Positions 13,569-21,013 of a DNA stretch of 21,213 bases are shown one piece after another. Below the pieces are notes generated by a model. It ran no database searches, was not told the origin of the DNA, and worked only from the letters and a program-made list of their open reading frames with translations. Numbering within the stretch: position 1 is the stretch's first letter; each line of letters starts with the position of its first letter. This DNA is from a virus, in the IMG/VR virus record IMGVR_UViG_3300046535_000607, positions 1-21,213 of that record. One strand, 5' to 3'. Position numbers and translations under genes: made by a program.

Positions 13569-14786
13569 TTACAGCGCGTAGCCGCAGGACAGTTCGGCGT
13601 AAGGCGCAGCCCAGCCGTACAGCACGTCGATACGCATGATCGAAGTGTCACCCATGCCGTCGTAGAATTCCGTCACTTTCAGACGGAAGCCCTTGTACTC
13701 GGTCTGGGTAACGTCGACGACGCCCTTGCCGTCCTTCGGAGCCCACATCGGCACCATGGCCAGCGTGAATGCGTCCTTGTGGAAGCCAGGGTTGAAGGCA
13801 TACTGGCCGCTGGCGGTGCCGAAGATCGTGACGGCGGCGGCGTTGACCGGGCTCGCGGACACGTTCTGGAACACGCCGGTCGGGATCAGAGCCGGGCTGA
13901 TCGACAGCGAGGTTGCACCGGCTGCAGCGTCGGCGGTCACGACGAACTGAGCCAGCGTGCCGGTCGACTGGCGCGATTGCGGGTTGACGGCGTAGACACC
14001 AGCGAAGCTGATCTTCGAGCCACGGGTGATGTTGCCGGTGATCGTGCCGCCGTTGACGTTGATCACGCTGCCCGACTGGCCAGCGCCGTTGACGGTTGCC
14101 GCGCCGACCGGCTGCGAGCCGTTGACGTGGTTCTGGACGTTCTGGTCCATGGCGTAAGCCAGACCCAGCGAATCCACCATCATGCCCTGCTTCATCTGCT
14201 TGTCGATGATCGAGGCCGAGTTGAACATGCCCGACATGCCGACGACCATCGAAGCGTTCAGGGCCGGATTCATGATCAGGCCACGGCGCTTGTCACGCGG
14301 GGCACCGAGTTCGTCCAGGCGCTGATTCAGGCCGGTCACAGCTTGCATCGCGGCCAGCTGGGTGTTCGGGGCAGCGCCCGGAGTGCCGATCACGTTCGGC
14401 GAGTTCAGGCGGGCCATGTCCAGGCCGCGACGGTCGATTTCGTTGGCGACGGTGGCGATCGCTGCCTGGATTTTGTCTTCCAGCTTCGACAGGGTCAGGG
14501 TGCGCTCAGCGCCGGTGAACTGCAGGTCGCAACCACCTTGCGCCAGGGTCAGCGGGATGGTCGACTCGACGGTGCTCTGCGGCGTGGCGACGCGGCCATC
14601 GCGGTACTGGTAACGCGGCGGGCGCTTGATGTTGATGGTCTGGCCCGGCGAGTAGCCGCGCGACATGTTGGAGGTGAATTCATCCTCCCAATCGCGGTTG
14701 ACCATCGACGAGAAGCCCAGCATGTTTTCCAGGATGGCGACGGCTTCCTTGGCCACCACTGCGGTTGTTGCGAGTACGTTGGACAT
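13569..14786 (-). CDS. major capsid (coat) protein, P22 gp5-like
   Basis: 405 residues; the ATG at 14786 has AGGA upstream. The opening MSNVLATTAVVAKEAVAILE, then NRDWEDEFTSN and SPGQTINIKRPPRY, with LQFTGAERTLTLSKLEDKI, follow the P22-type coat family (HK97 fold with an inserted domain; P22 coat is 430 residues). The N-arm, the spine helix (KLEDKIQAAIATVANEID) and a later beta insertion (GSVINVNGGTITGNITRG) are visible in order. It forms the capsid shell over the scaffold encoded just upstream. A 26-nt gap with a good ribosome site precedes it and a UUCG hairpin follows it, consistent with high independent output. Confidence 0.9.
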   Translation of the reverse strand: MSNVLATTAVVAKEAVAILENMLGFSSMVNRDWEDEFTSNMSRGYSPGQTINIKRPPRYQYRDGRVATPQSTVESTIPLTLAQGGCDLQFTGAERTLTLSKLEDKIQAAIATVANEIDRRGLDMARLNSPNVIGTPGAAPNTQLAAMQAVTGLNQRLDELGAPRDKRRGLIMNPALNASMVVGMSGMFNSASIIDKQMKQGMMVDSLGLAYAMDQNVQNHVNGSQPVGAATVNGAGQSGSVINVNGGTITGNITRGSKISFAGVYAVNPQSRQSTGTLAQFVVTADAAAGATSLSISPALIPTGVFQNVSASPVNAAAVTIFGTASGQYAFNPGFHKDAFTLAMVPMWAPKDGKGVVDVTQTEYKGFRLKVTEFYDGMGDTSIMRIDVLYGWAAPYAELSCGYAL

Positions 14787-14812
14787 GTTTATTTCCTAAG
14801 CTGAAGGGGTTT

Positions 14813-15706
14813 TTAACGCGCCCAGCTTGCGCCTTGTGACTTGCGGCGGGCAACGTATTCATCCATGGAAAGGTCTTCCAGGGACGGGGCCGTTGCTGCG
14901 CTCGCACCCACTTGGCGGCCTGCCGGGGGCGGTGCTTTCGATACTTTCACCTCGACGGCTGGCTCGGAGGAACCTGCTGCCTTGGCGGCGTCAGCTGCTG
15001 CAAACTTCGCGGCGACCTTGCCGATTTCGAATGCGGCCTTCGCCGGGGACATCGCGTTCACCGCTTCCAGGGCATCGGGATTCGACGCGAAGAAGTGGGC
15101 CACCTTGGCTCCGTCATCGTGCTCCATAATGAGCTCGGCAACGTGGCCCGCCACTTGGGCAGTCGAGTTGTCCATCACGTTGTCGAAATCCGGGATTTCA
15201 GTGCGGGCTGCTGCCAGCTTCTGGTCCCAGGACTGCGCCTTCGCGGTGGCCTCGGTCTGCACCTTGGCTTGTTGGTCGCGCTGAGCCAGCTTCTGATCCA
15301 CCTTGAAGTCAGCCAGTGCGTCGATGTACTCGGCATCGGTCGCGAACTTGTCGCGGGTCGGTGCCACGGGTTGCTGCGGTTGCGCCGGGGTGGCGGGCTT
15401 CGCTGCGCCGGGGGCTTCGCCGGTCGCCCGGACCCGCCAATACTCGGCTTCGCGTTCTGCCTCGCGGCGGGCGCGGGTCAATTCATCGATGCGGTCCTGG
15501 ACCCCACCTTTGAAACGGCCCTTGTCGTCGCGATTGCCATCGGGAGCAGGCTCTTCCGAGCCAGTTGCTTTCGGTGCTTCGGTTGCCGGGGCGGCGGCTG
15601 CTGCCGGGGCTTCCTGTGCTTCCGGTTCTTGTCCGGCGACGGTGATGATCACCGGGCCTTCGTTAACCGGGGCGGGTGCTGCGGTACTTCTCTCTTCTGC
15701 GCTCAT
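14813..15706 (-). CDS. scaffolding protein
   Basis: 297 residues (P22 gp8 is 303); the ATG at 15706 follows AGGAG by 7 nt. The N-terminal 55 residues are Ala/Pro/Glu-rich and probably disordered. RDDKGRFKGGVQDRIDEL leads into a long charged helix (ARREAEREAEYWRVRA), followed by more helix (FKVDQKLAQRDQQAKVQTEATAKAQ region), and a basic tail with positively charged C-terminal residues (EYVARRKSQGASWAR) that could contact coat as in P22 scaffold. It is needed transiently inside the procapsid. The place between portal and coat is diagnostic. It has its own promoter about 90 bp upstream. Confidence 0.85.
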   Translation of the reverse strand: MSAEERSTAAPAPVNEGPVIITVAGQEPEAQEAPAAAAAPATEAPKATGSEEPAPDGNRDDKGRFKGGVQDRIDELTRARREAEREAEYWRVRATGEAPGAAKPATPAQPQQPVAPTRDKFATDAEYIDALADFKVDQKLAQRDQQAKVQTEATAKAQSWDQKLAAARTEIPDFDNVMDNSTAQVAGHVAELIMEHDDGAKVAHFFASNPDALEAVNAMSPAKAAFEIGKVAAKFAAADAAKAAGSSEPAVEVKVSKAPPPAGRQVGASAATAPSLEDLSMDEYVARRKSQGASWAR

Positions 15707-15767
15707 TGGCGAACTCCTGGCCTTGTAATTACTCCCACAAGTCGGGCCGTACCCTTGGGCGTGTTAC

Positions 15768-15789
15768 CCCCCGGCAGGTCGACCGGGGG
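15768..15789 (-). repeat. inverted repeat in the scaffold leader
   Basis: CCCCCGG and CCGGGGG (7-bp arms) flank an 8-nt loop, lying in the ~88-nt untranslated leader expected from the promoter at 15801-15829. The hairpin has no T-run after it and lies well upstream of the ribosome site, so it is more likely a leader stability element than a terminator. Confidence 0.5.
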
Positions 15790-15800
15790 CACGAATCCGT

Positions 15801-15829
15801 AGTGTACCACGATTCCTCGTGGCTGTCAA
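15801..15829 (-). promoter_or_regulatory. sigma70 promoter for scaffold-coat genes with a palindromic spacer
   Basis: On the minus strand the -35 TTGACA (15829-15824, six of six) and the -10 TACACT (15806-15801, four of six) are separated by exactly 17 nt, and the -10 is preceded by TGG (extended -10 context). The spacer contains the perfect dyad CCACGAGGAATCGTGG (15807-15822), 6-bp arms around GGAA. The -35 overlaps the portal stop codon. The dyad may be an operator; a factor bound there would lie between the two RNA polymerase contacts. The predicted start is near 15794. Confidence 0.7.
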
Positions 15830-18027
15830 TTCCCCCCGAGTAGGGAAGGAGGCGTATTCATCGGTTCGGGCTGGGCTGGCGGGGCTGCGGGCTCCTGTCC
15901 GGGCGCGCCAGGAGCCACCGGGCTCGGGTCTGCACTTGGCGTAGCAGCACCGTTCGACCAATCCTGGGCGACGTCTTGAGTGAGACCGGGCGGAGGCTGC
16001 ATTTTGGCGATAAGAAGCTTGACCAGTCCTGTAAGTTCCGCAGTGTCCTTTCGGCTCTCCGAGACAATGTGAGCGACTTCGACTTGCGCTGTCGATTTAA
16101 TGCGCTCCCTTTCGATGGCGGCATTGTTCTTGTCGGCTTCTTGCTGGGCTTCTTGGAGCTTTTGCTGAAGTTCAGCGATTTGCTGCTGTGCCTCGGGCGG
16201 AATGGAGCTTTGGCCATTTTGCGGGTCATCCTTGATATTTGCCGGGATAGTGCGGGCGATGCGCTCCGCAATCTCCTCCGCGCCCGGCCAGTTCATTGCC
16301 TTGACCACCTTGTCGCCTGCAACGTCCATCAGCTTCGGCCAGCTTTGGCCAAACTGCACCATTGCGTCGGCTGCTTCTGCACGCATCGTGGCGTAGGACG
16401 GCCCCGAGGTTACTGCGATGTCATATTGCCGGACCGACAGGTCGTGCATGAACGTGGTTGCGAGGGCAAGAGGGTCCGCCGCCTGCGGGCTGACCGGTTG
16501 CGGGTTCGCTCCTGGTTTGACCTCGTCGGTGCTCACTGGCTGGTTGACCGGCACTGCCACGGTCGTCCCATCCTCGCCCCGGCTCCGGACGATCCGGGGG
16601 GCGTCGTAGTACGCCGGGATCATGTCCAGGAGTACCTTGCCCGCGTGACGGAGGGTCCGGGTAAAGTTGTCCATGTAGTGGTAGTTAGCCACATTGCCCT
16701 GCTTCTGCTGCGCGAGCTCTTGCTTGCCGCTGGTGGCGTTGCCCGCAGCCCCGAGCGAACTATCGAACAGCCCGGTGGTCTGCTTGACGTTATCCGAGGC
16801 ATGGTTCGCCATCATCAGCATGCCATTGGGGATATCCGCCATGGCTTGGCGCTGAGGAGGCGGGGCCAACTGGCCGTTGATTTCGATAGGCTTGTATTCG
16901 AGGAACGGGAAGCTGCGGTTGTTGGCCTGATTCCACTTCTTCTCGTGGCCTTCGAACTGGCCTTCCGCGCCGATGTAGGGGGTCTTCGGACGCAGGGACA
17001 CCTCTTCGGTGGCCGAGGTCATCCAGAAGTTGTACATCATTGCCGGGTCCTTGGCATTGCGGATCAGGCCCGCCCGGAACACCTTGCCGTCGATGTCGAT
17101 TTCCGTACCGTAGCACGGGAACACCGGAATCCACTTCGACATGATTTCGGTCTCTTCCAGTACCTCATAAGGGGTGCAGAGATACCACATGACTTGGCGG
17201 CGGACGCTCTTGCGGGTGGCGACCACGTTGACGCCTGCAGGCGGCTTTTCCCAGGTCACGGAACCATCGCCGAGCTTGTAGACGGTGCCGGGGGTGAACT
17301 TGATCTTGTAATACTCGGCCACGCGGACCATCTGCTCCCAGACCCAATCCTGGATATGGGCATCGCCGACCGCGTAAGTGTCGAATCCCTGCTGGGTGAT
17401 TTCGGCATCCGGGTACTTGGCCTTGAACTCGTCGCGGGTCATCTTCTCGGTGATCAGCGCCCACTGCATGTCGGAACCGTCCGCCTCGGCGCTTGACGGG
17501 TCGATGGACACCGTGAAAGCGTTGCGGATACGCTTGATGCGGATCACCTGATCGAACGATTCCGGGTCTTCATATTCGGTGATGAAGCGGAAATAGCCGA
17601 AGCCGATCGCCGCCGCCGAGTTGACCGCCGTGTCGTAAGCAGCGTCCGCCGACGAATCATATTCGATGTGGCGAATCATGCCCTGGATCAGTTCGGCGGT
17701 CTTGGTGCTGGCGTCCATACCAACGGCGGACACCTTCATACTGGCCCGGTTCTGACGCTGGTCATTGGTGACCTGCTGCAGGAACGTCGGAATCTTGTTG
17801 ACGGTCAGGCAGGGTCGGCCTTCGGCCTCGCGCTTGCGCTTCTGGTCCTCAGGCCATTGGTCGCCTCGCAGGAAATTCAGGTCGTTGAGGGCCTCCTTGC
17901 GGGAGTCGCCCTCAGCGGTCCCCGAAATGCGGAAACGCTCCTTCATTTCGGCCAGAATGGTGCTGTGGCCTTCGCTTACCCCGGCCTTCTTCTGGTCGGG
18001 ATTCTCGGGGGTGCCGTCTTGTTTCAT
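15826..18027 (-). CDS. portal protein, P22 gp1-like
   Basis: 733 residues (P22 gp1 is 725); the ATG at 18027 overlaps the preceding stop (TAATG). The family opening is present: EGDSRKEALNDLNFLRGDQW, GRPCLTVNKIPTFLQQVTNDQRQNR, then IGFGYFRFITEYEDPESFDQ and DPSSAEADGSDMQW. The central region follows the P22-type portal domains, and about residues 612-672 form a Gln/Glu-rich coiled coil (QQIAELQQKLQEAQQEADK) before a Pro/Ala-rich tail, equivalent to the barrel and tail helices. The portal is the dodecameric vertex ring through which TerL packages DNA and to which gp4 attaches. The scaffold promoter overlaps its last codons. Confidence 0.92.
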   Translation of the reverse strand: MKQDGTPENPDQKKAGVSEGHSTILAEMKERFRISGTAEGDSRKEALNDLNFLRGDQWPEDQKRKREAEGRPCLTVNKIPTFLQQVTNDQRQNRASMKVSAVGMDASTKTAELIQGMIRHIEYDSSADAAYDTAVNSAAAIGFGYFRFITEYEDPESFDQVIRIKRIRNAFTVSIDPSSAEADGSDMQWALITEKMTRDEFKAKYPDAEITQQGFDTYAVGDAHIQDWVWEQMVRVAEYYKIKFTPGTVYKLGDGSVTWEKPPAGVNVVATRKSVRRQVMWYLCTPYEVLEETEIMSKWIPVFPCYGTEIDIDGKVFRAGLIRNAKDPAMMYNFWMTSATEEVSLRPKTPYIGAEGQFEGHEKKWNQANNRSFPFLEYKPIEINGQLAPPPQRQAMADIPNGMLMMANHASDNVKQTTGLFDSSLGAAGNATSGKQELAQQKQGNVANYHYMDNFTRTLRHAGKVLLDMIPAYYDAPRIVRSRGEDGTTVAVPVNQPVSTDEVKPGANPQPVSPQAADPLALATTFMHDLSVRQYDIAVTSGPSYATMRAEAADAMVQFGQSWPKLMDVAGDKVVKAMNWPGAEEIAERIARTIPANIKDDPQNGQSSIPPEAQQQIAELQQKLQEAQQEADKNNAAIERERIKSTAQVEVAHIVSESRKDTAELTGLVKLLIAKMQPPPGLTQDVAQDWSNGAATPSADPSPVAPGAPGQEPAAPPAQPEPMNTPPSLLGGN

Positions 18028-18374
18028 TATTTACCCTTGGTCTTGATGATAATTGCGTGCATTCGGGCGAGCATCACCTTGTCCCCGTTCGGGAGCGGCG
18101 TGAAACCGAACTTCCCGTACCATTCGACAAGCTGCTCAGTCGACATCGGCTCGTCGTCGAAGGGCTCCACCATGAGGACCAGGACGATCTTGCGATTGTC
18201 GGCATCCTTGCAGATGTAATTCATGAGTTCCGTAGCATGGCCCTTGTGCCGGAATTCCGGCAGGGTCTGCAGGTGCGAAATCTCGCGGATGTCCTTCTTC
18301 ATGTGAGCAGGCAGTGCATCGCAGAATGATACCATGCACTTTGCTCCTTCGTAAACGCGTTCACCGATTCTCAT
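18027..18374 (-). CDS. GNAT-like acetyltransferase between terminase and portal
   Basis: 115 residues when started at the ATG at 18374, which overlaps the TerL stop (TAATG); a TTG 12 nt upstream could extend it by four residues. The core of a compact GNAT fold is visible: ISHLQTLPEFRHKGHATELM (32-51) gives strand 4 and motif A with R42-H43-K44-G45-H46-A47 for acetyl-CoA binding, KIVLVLMVEP is strand 5, and LVEWYGKFGFTPL (82-94) is motif B. The N-terminal part is short compared with typical GNATs (~140-160 residues). Its substrate is unknown. It lies inside the packaging block, joined by overlaps at both ends, which is unusual for a modifying enzyme. Confidence 0.78.
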   Translation of the reverse strand: MRIGERVYEGAKCMVSFCDALPAHMKKDIREISHLQTLPEFRHKGHATELMNYICKDADNRKIVLVLMVEPFDDEPMSTEQLVEWYGKFGFTPLPNGDKVMLARMHAIIIKTKGK

Positions 18375-19723
18375 TATCCCATCCAATCCCCGGCCACATA
18401 GCCCATATCGTCTTCAATCTCCTCGCGAACCTTCCGGCCCTTCACCATGCCGGGAAACAGTTCTGCGAGCGCCCAAAACAAAGCATCGGCCCTATTCGGG
18501 GAACCGGTGCCCACGTATCCAATCGTCGAGAAGTGCACGATCTCCTCTTCCAAGTCCTGGAACCGCCCGACGTGCCGCACTTTCCCCTGCTCGTACAACG
18601 CCGAGAAGGGTTCCGCCCGGATATGCTTCCCTCGGGAGGCCGTGACGGTCTTGAAGGGGGTCTTCGGACGGCTGGTCTGGATCACGAACTTCACCATTGC
18701 GCCACCGTAGTTGGTCTCGCCCACGATCACGTCGGCCTCGTGCCGGTCGTAAGCGGAGGTGGCAACGTCGCCCCAGACCTTCGGCCCCGCCTTGACGGTA
18801 CAATCCTCCAGGATGTATGCGTTGCCGTCGATACCCAGGCCCGCCACCACGATACCAATCGCGTCGTTCTCGGCGTTGTCCTTGTCGTCGGAGCCGGACG
18901 GGTCGACAGCCACCACAATGCGGACGAACTCGGGAATGTCATCATCCCCCGCCCGCCACATTTCGATAATCTCGTCCTTGAACAGGGCATTCTGCGTTGC
19001 GTCGGCGAAGTCGCCGTCCTTGAAACGCTTCCGCAGGCGGGCGGACAACTGCCCCAGCGTGTCCATGTACGTGGAGCTTAAGTTCTCCTTGTTGTCCTCC
19101 GGGTTCATCTTGCAGAACACGTAGTCAGCAGGATTCGGCAGGCTGATCTTGGTATCCGGGTCGACCTTCTGGATGAACAGCTTGTACGTCCAGTGCATCT
19201 TGTTGGACGGATTGCAGTCGTAGAATGCGCGGGGCTTGAGGTAGACGCCGGGCTGGCCGTCAACCTCCACCTGCTGTGCAAGGCGGGTCATCGCCATGCC
19301 GCGTGCTTCGTTGGTGATCTGGCTGGCCTCGTTCAGGTACATCGTAACGTATTCTTGGCCCAGAATCTTCTCGGTGCGCTCCTTGTCGTCCAGGCCGCCG
19401 AACCAAATCTCGGAGCCATTGGGGAAGCGCACGAACCAATCCGTCTTACTCAGGTTGTACGTGATTTCCGGGTAGCAGACCTTCATGACCTTCGGGAAGG
19501 TATCGAAGATCACCGAGGCTTTGATGTGGTTGAAACGGAAACGCAGGATGGCGTGCCTGGACCCGGATGCCTTGAGCGCGCGGAGCACGATGTTGCGGAC
19601 GTGGAGGAACGTCTTGCCCGAACGGGAGCCGCCGTAAAGCATGCCGTGCGTGGCCGACCCCGCCAGAATGGCTTGGGCCTCCTGTTGCTTCGCGGTGAGC
19701 TTGAATTCGGTACGCTGAGCCAT
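18374..19723 (-). CDS. terL: terminase large subunit (packaging ATPase/nuclease)
   Basis: 449 residues; the ATG at 19723 overlaps the 39-aa gene stop (TAATG). Walker A is GGSRSGKT (31-38); the Walker B-like strand is VTMYLNEAS (126-134) with catalytic Glu132, where Asn131 replaces the usual Asp. The C-terminal RNase H-like nuclease shows three well-placed acidic residues: Asp274 in VVAVDPSGS, Glu336 in VIVGETNYGG and Asp413 in NRADALFWAL. The enzyme pumps DNA through the portal and cuts the concatemer. Slightly shorter than P22 gp2 (499). Follows terS in the packaging block. Confidence 0.95.
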   Translation of the reverse strand: MAQRTEFKLTAKQQEAQAILAGSATHGMLYGGSRSGKTFLHVRNIVLRALKASGSRHAILRFRFNHIKASVIFDTFPKVMKVCYPEITYNLSKTDWFVRFPNGSEIWFGGLDDKERTEKILGQEYVTMYLNEASQITNEARGMAMTRLAQQVEVDGQPGVYLKPRAFYDCNPSNKMHWTYKLFIQKVDPDTKISLPNPADYVFCKMNPEDNKENLSSTYMDTLGQLSARLRKRFKDGDFADATQNALFKDEIIEMWRAGDDDIPEFVRIVVAVDPSGSDDKDNAENDAIGIVVAGLGIDGNAYILEDCTVKAGPKVWGDVATSAYDRHEADVIVGETNYGGAMVKFVIQTSRPKTPFKTVTASRGKHIRAEPFSALYEQGKVRHVGRFQDLEEEIVHFSTIGYVGTGSPNRADALFWALAELFPGMVKGRKVREEIEDDMGYVAGDWMG

Positions 19724-19842
19724 TATTCTTCGCCCAGGTGATGCGACCAGAACAGGTCAATCAGACCGGTGATGGCGGGGGCGCACAACACGCCAGCCAG
19801 GAAGCACGCTCCCATGATCGCAGAAAGTTCGAATCCGTTCAT
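19723..19842 (-). CDS. 39-aa membrane miniprotein between terS and terL
   Basis: A short frame from ATG (19842-19840) to TAA (19725-19723) overlaps the terS stop by one base (TGATG) and the terL start by one base (TAATG), so it fits the gap exactly. The product begins MNGFELSAIMGACFLAGVLC and continues APAITGLIDLFWSHHLGEE. Residues ~6-30 are a single transmembrane-like helix with two Cys and small residues, ending in an acidic tail. The exact junctions with both neighbours and the clean hydrophobic segment argue for a real gene. I know no function; a membrane anchor or toxin-like peptide in the packaging block would be unexpected. Confidence 0.72.
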   Translation of the reverse strand: MNGFELSAIMGACFLAGVLCAPAITGLIDLFWSHHLGEE

Positions 19843-20360
19843 CAGATGTCCTTGTCGTGAGGTGAAGCCATATTGACCTGGATGACGACTTGGTTGCCAC
19901 CAGGGTTCTTGTTCTTGGCGTCGTGCTTCTGGTAAATACCGACCGCCTCGCCCCGGCTGCGTTCCGCGCTGAAAGCCACCTTGAGCTCACCCGTGGCAAT
20001 GCTCAGGTCGCGAATGCGGGCCAATTCGGTAAGGTGCGCGCCGACTGAAATCAGGCAGGCGTCCTCAACACTGTCGGTAATCGCCTTGATCTTGAGGGCC
20101 ACGGCAGGCAAGCCCATAAGCTCCTTACCACGGGCGGTGGGCATCTTGGCATCATCGCCGAACGCGGCCTTATACGCAGCAGCGATGTTGCCGCCGTACT
20201 CCACCACGGCCAAGGCGAAGTCCTCTTGCTCACGGGTGAGGGGCGGATACGCAAACACCACGGGCTCTTGAGCCTGGATTGTGGCCACCGGGAAGTCCTG
20301 TTGAAGGTCCACGGGGCCTGCCTGGAGGTCGGCGGTGTAGGTGGGGTCGAGTTCAGTCAT
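19842..20360 (-). CDS. terS: terminase small subunit
   Basis: 172 residues (P22 gp3 is 162). Residues ~42-95 (LTREQEDFALAVVEYGGNIAAAY, then LPAVALKIKAI) match the small-terminase helix-turn-helix DNA-binding domain, with the L-x-x-x-Q-x-x-F start and the GN-x-x-x-A core. The middle is helical (VEDACLISVGAHLTELARI) for oligomerisation, and the C-terminus (NPGGNQVVIQVNMASPHDKDI) is the typical beta tail that contacts TerL. It recognises the packaging site in phage DNA. The ATG at 20360 has no ribosome site and falls where transcription should start, so translation is probably leaderless unless an internal GTG is used. Confidence 0.85.
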   Translation of the reverse strand: MTELDPTYTADLQAGPVDLQQDFPVATIQAQEPVVFAYPPLTREQEDFALAVVEYGGNIAAAYKAAFGDDAKMPTARGKELMGLPAVALKIKAITDSVEDACLISVGAHLTELARIRDLSIATGELKVAFSAERSRGEAVGIYQKHDAKNKNPGGNQVVIQVNMASPHDKDI

Positions 20361-20366
20361 CTGGCG

Positions 20367-20395
20367 AGTATACCACGTTCGGGGACTTGCGTCAA
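20367..20395 (-). promoter_or_regulatory. sigma70 promoter for terS and the late operon
   Basis: On the minus strand -35 TTGACG (20395-20390, five of six) and -10 TATACT (20372-20367, five of six) are 17 nt apart, with TGG before the -10 (extended -10). The -10 ends six bases before the terS ATG, so the transcript should begin at or within a base or two of that ATG. The CGTGG next to the -10 is shared with the scaffold promoter. Confidence 0.75.
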
Positions 20396-20637
20396 GTTAT
20401 ATTCCCGGCGAGGTTTTTCGTTTCCGGAGCGAGCCGCATTTGGGGTGGGAATTCGTACGGGTACTGCGGAGCGAGGTATAGGGGCCTAAGGCCATGTTCC
20501 GGGGTGTTTTTTCTATGTAGAGGAATCCCGGCAAATCCCGGATCGGGTTCAACCTTTCCAAGGGGTGGGGGTGGCATTGGCACGAATCTTGCCTTCCCTG
20601 GAACCTCCCTGGGTAATCTGGCACGGGCCTTGCTAAG

Positions 20638-20690
20638 TAGTGAGCGCTAACTGGGGCGTTGCACGTGGTTAGTGAGTGCTAACTGGGGCG
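20638..20690. repeat. two 21-bp direct repeats with 32-bp period
   Basis: 20638-20658 and 20670-20690 are identical except for one C/T, sharing the core GAGYGCTAACTGGGGCG. The second copy with its preceding base forms GTTAG-N6-CTAAC, a dyad of operator type. The 32-bp period puts both copies on nearly the same face of the helix. A CACGTG lies between them at 20662-20667. Confidence 0.75.
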
Positions 20691-20776
20691 GTCAATGGGT
20701 CTGACCCCGGCTCTCTGCTGCGCCGCACCATGGCCTTCCCGCTGCCCCCCACTGGCCTCGGCACAGGGCCTAAGGG

Positions 20777-20792
20777 TGCTTCACGTGAAACG
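20777..20792. promoter_or_regulatory. parS-like palindrome, site 1
   Basis: The sequence TGCTTCACGTGAAACG matches 14 of 16 positions of the universal bacterial chromosomal parS consensus TGTTTCACGTGAAACA; the inner 10 bases TTCACGTGAA are a perfect palindrome. It lies in non-coding DNA. ParB-family proteins bind such sites in chromosome segregation; no parA or parB lies in the window. Confidence 0.6.
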
Positions 20793-20864
20793 CAGACGTG
20801 CGGTCGAGCGGTCCCCCCGCCCTGCTCCATGCGGATACCCCCCCACTCCACCCCCTCCACCCCG

Positions 20865-20978
20865 CTCCTACCACTCCAGGTCTCTCCCAGGGAGGGTCGT
20901 CGTGTCCTGCCGTCCTATCTCAGGGTATCCCAGACCCCACCACCGCCCAGCCCTCTAGAGGGGGTGGAGTGGTAGGAG
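20865..20978. repeat. 14-bp perfect inverted repeat, arms 86 bp apart
   Basis: CTCCTACCACTCCA (20865-20878) is exactly complementary to TGGAGTGGTAGGAG (20965-20978). The flanking C-rich and G-rich tracts extend the complementarity imperfectly, so the stretch could form a large stem or cruciform with a 12-bp palindrome close to the right arm. Confidence 0.7.
20951..20962. repeat. 12-bp perfect palindrome CCCTCTAGAGGG
   Basis: CCCTCTAGAGGG is fully self-complementary and sits directly beside the GGAGTG tandem, at the point where the plus strand switches from C-rich to G-rich. It may be a dimer-binding site or part of a larger extruded structure. Confidence 0.6.
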
Positions 20979-21013
20979 TGGTAGGAGTGTCGGGGCGGAG
21001 CCTGCTCCTGGCT

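Noticed and set aside
20392-20583. 63-codon minus-strand frame starting MPMPPPPLGKV
   Set aside because: Proline-rich, no ribosome site, runs into the -35 of the terS promoter and matches no known type.
20638-20690. Possible CRISPR-like repeats with regular spacing
   Set aside because: Only two copies with an 11-bp gap, no spacer series and no cas genes; direct operator-type repeats are a better reading.
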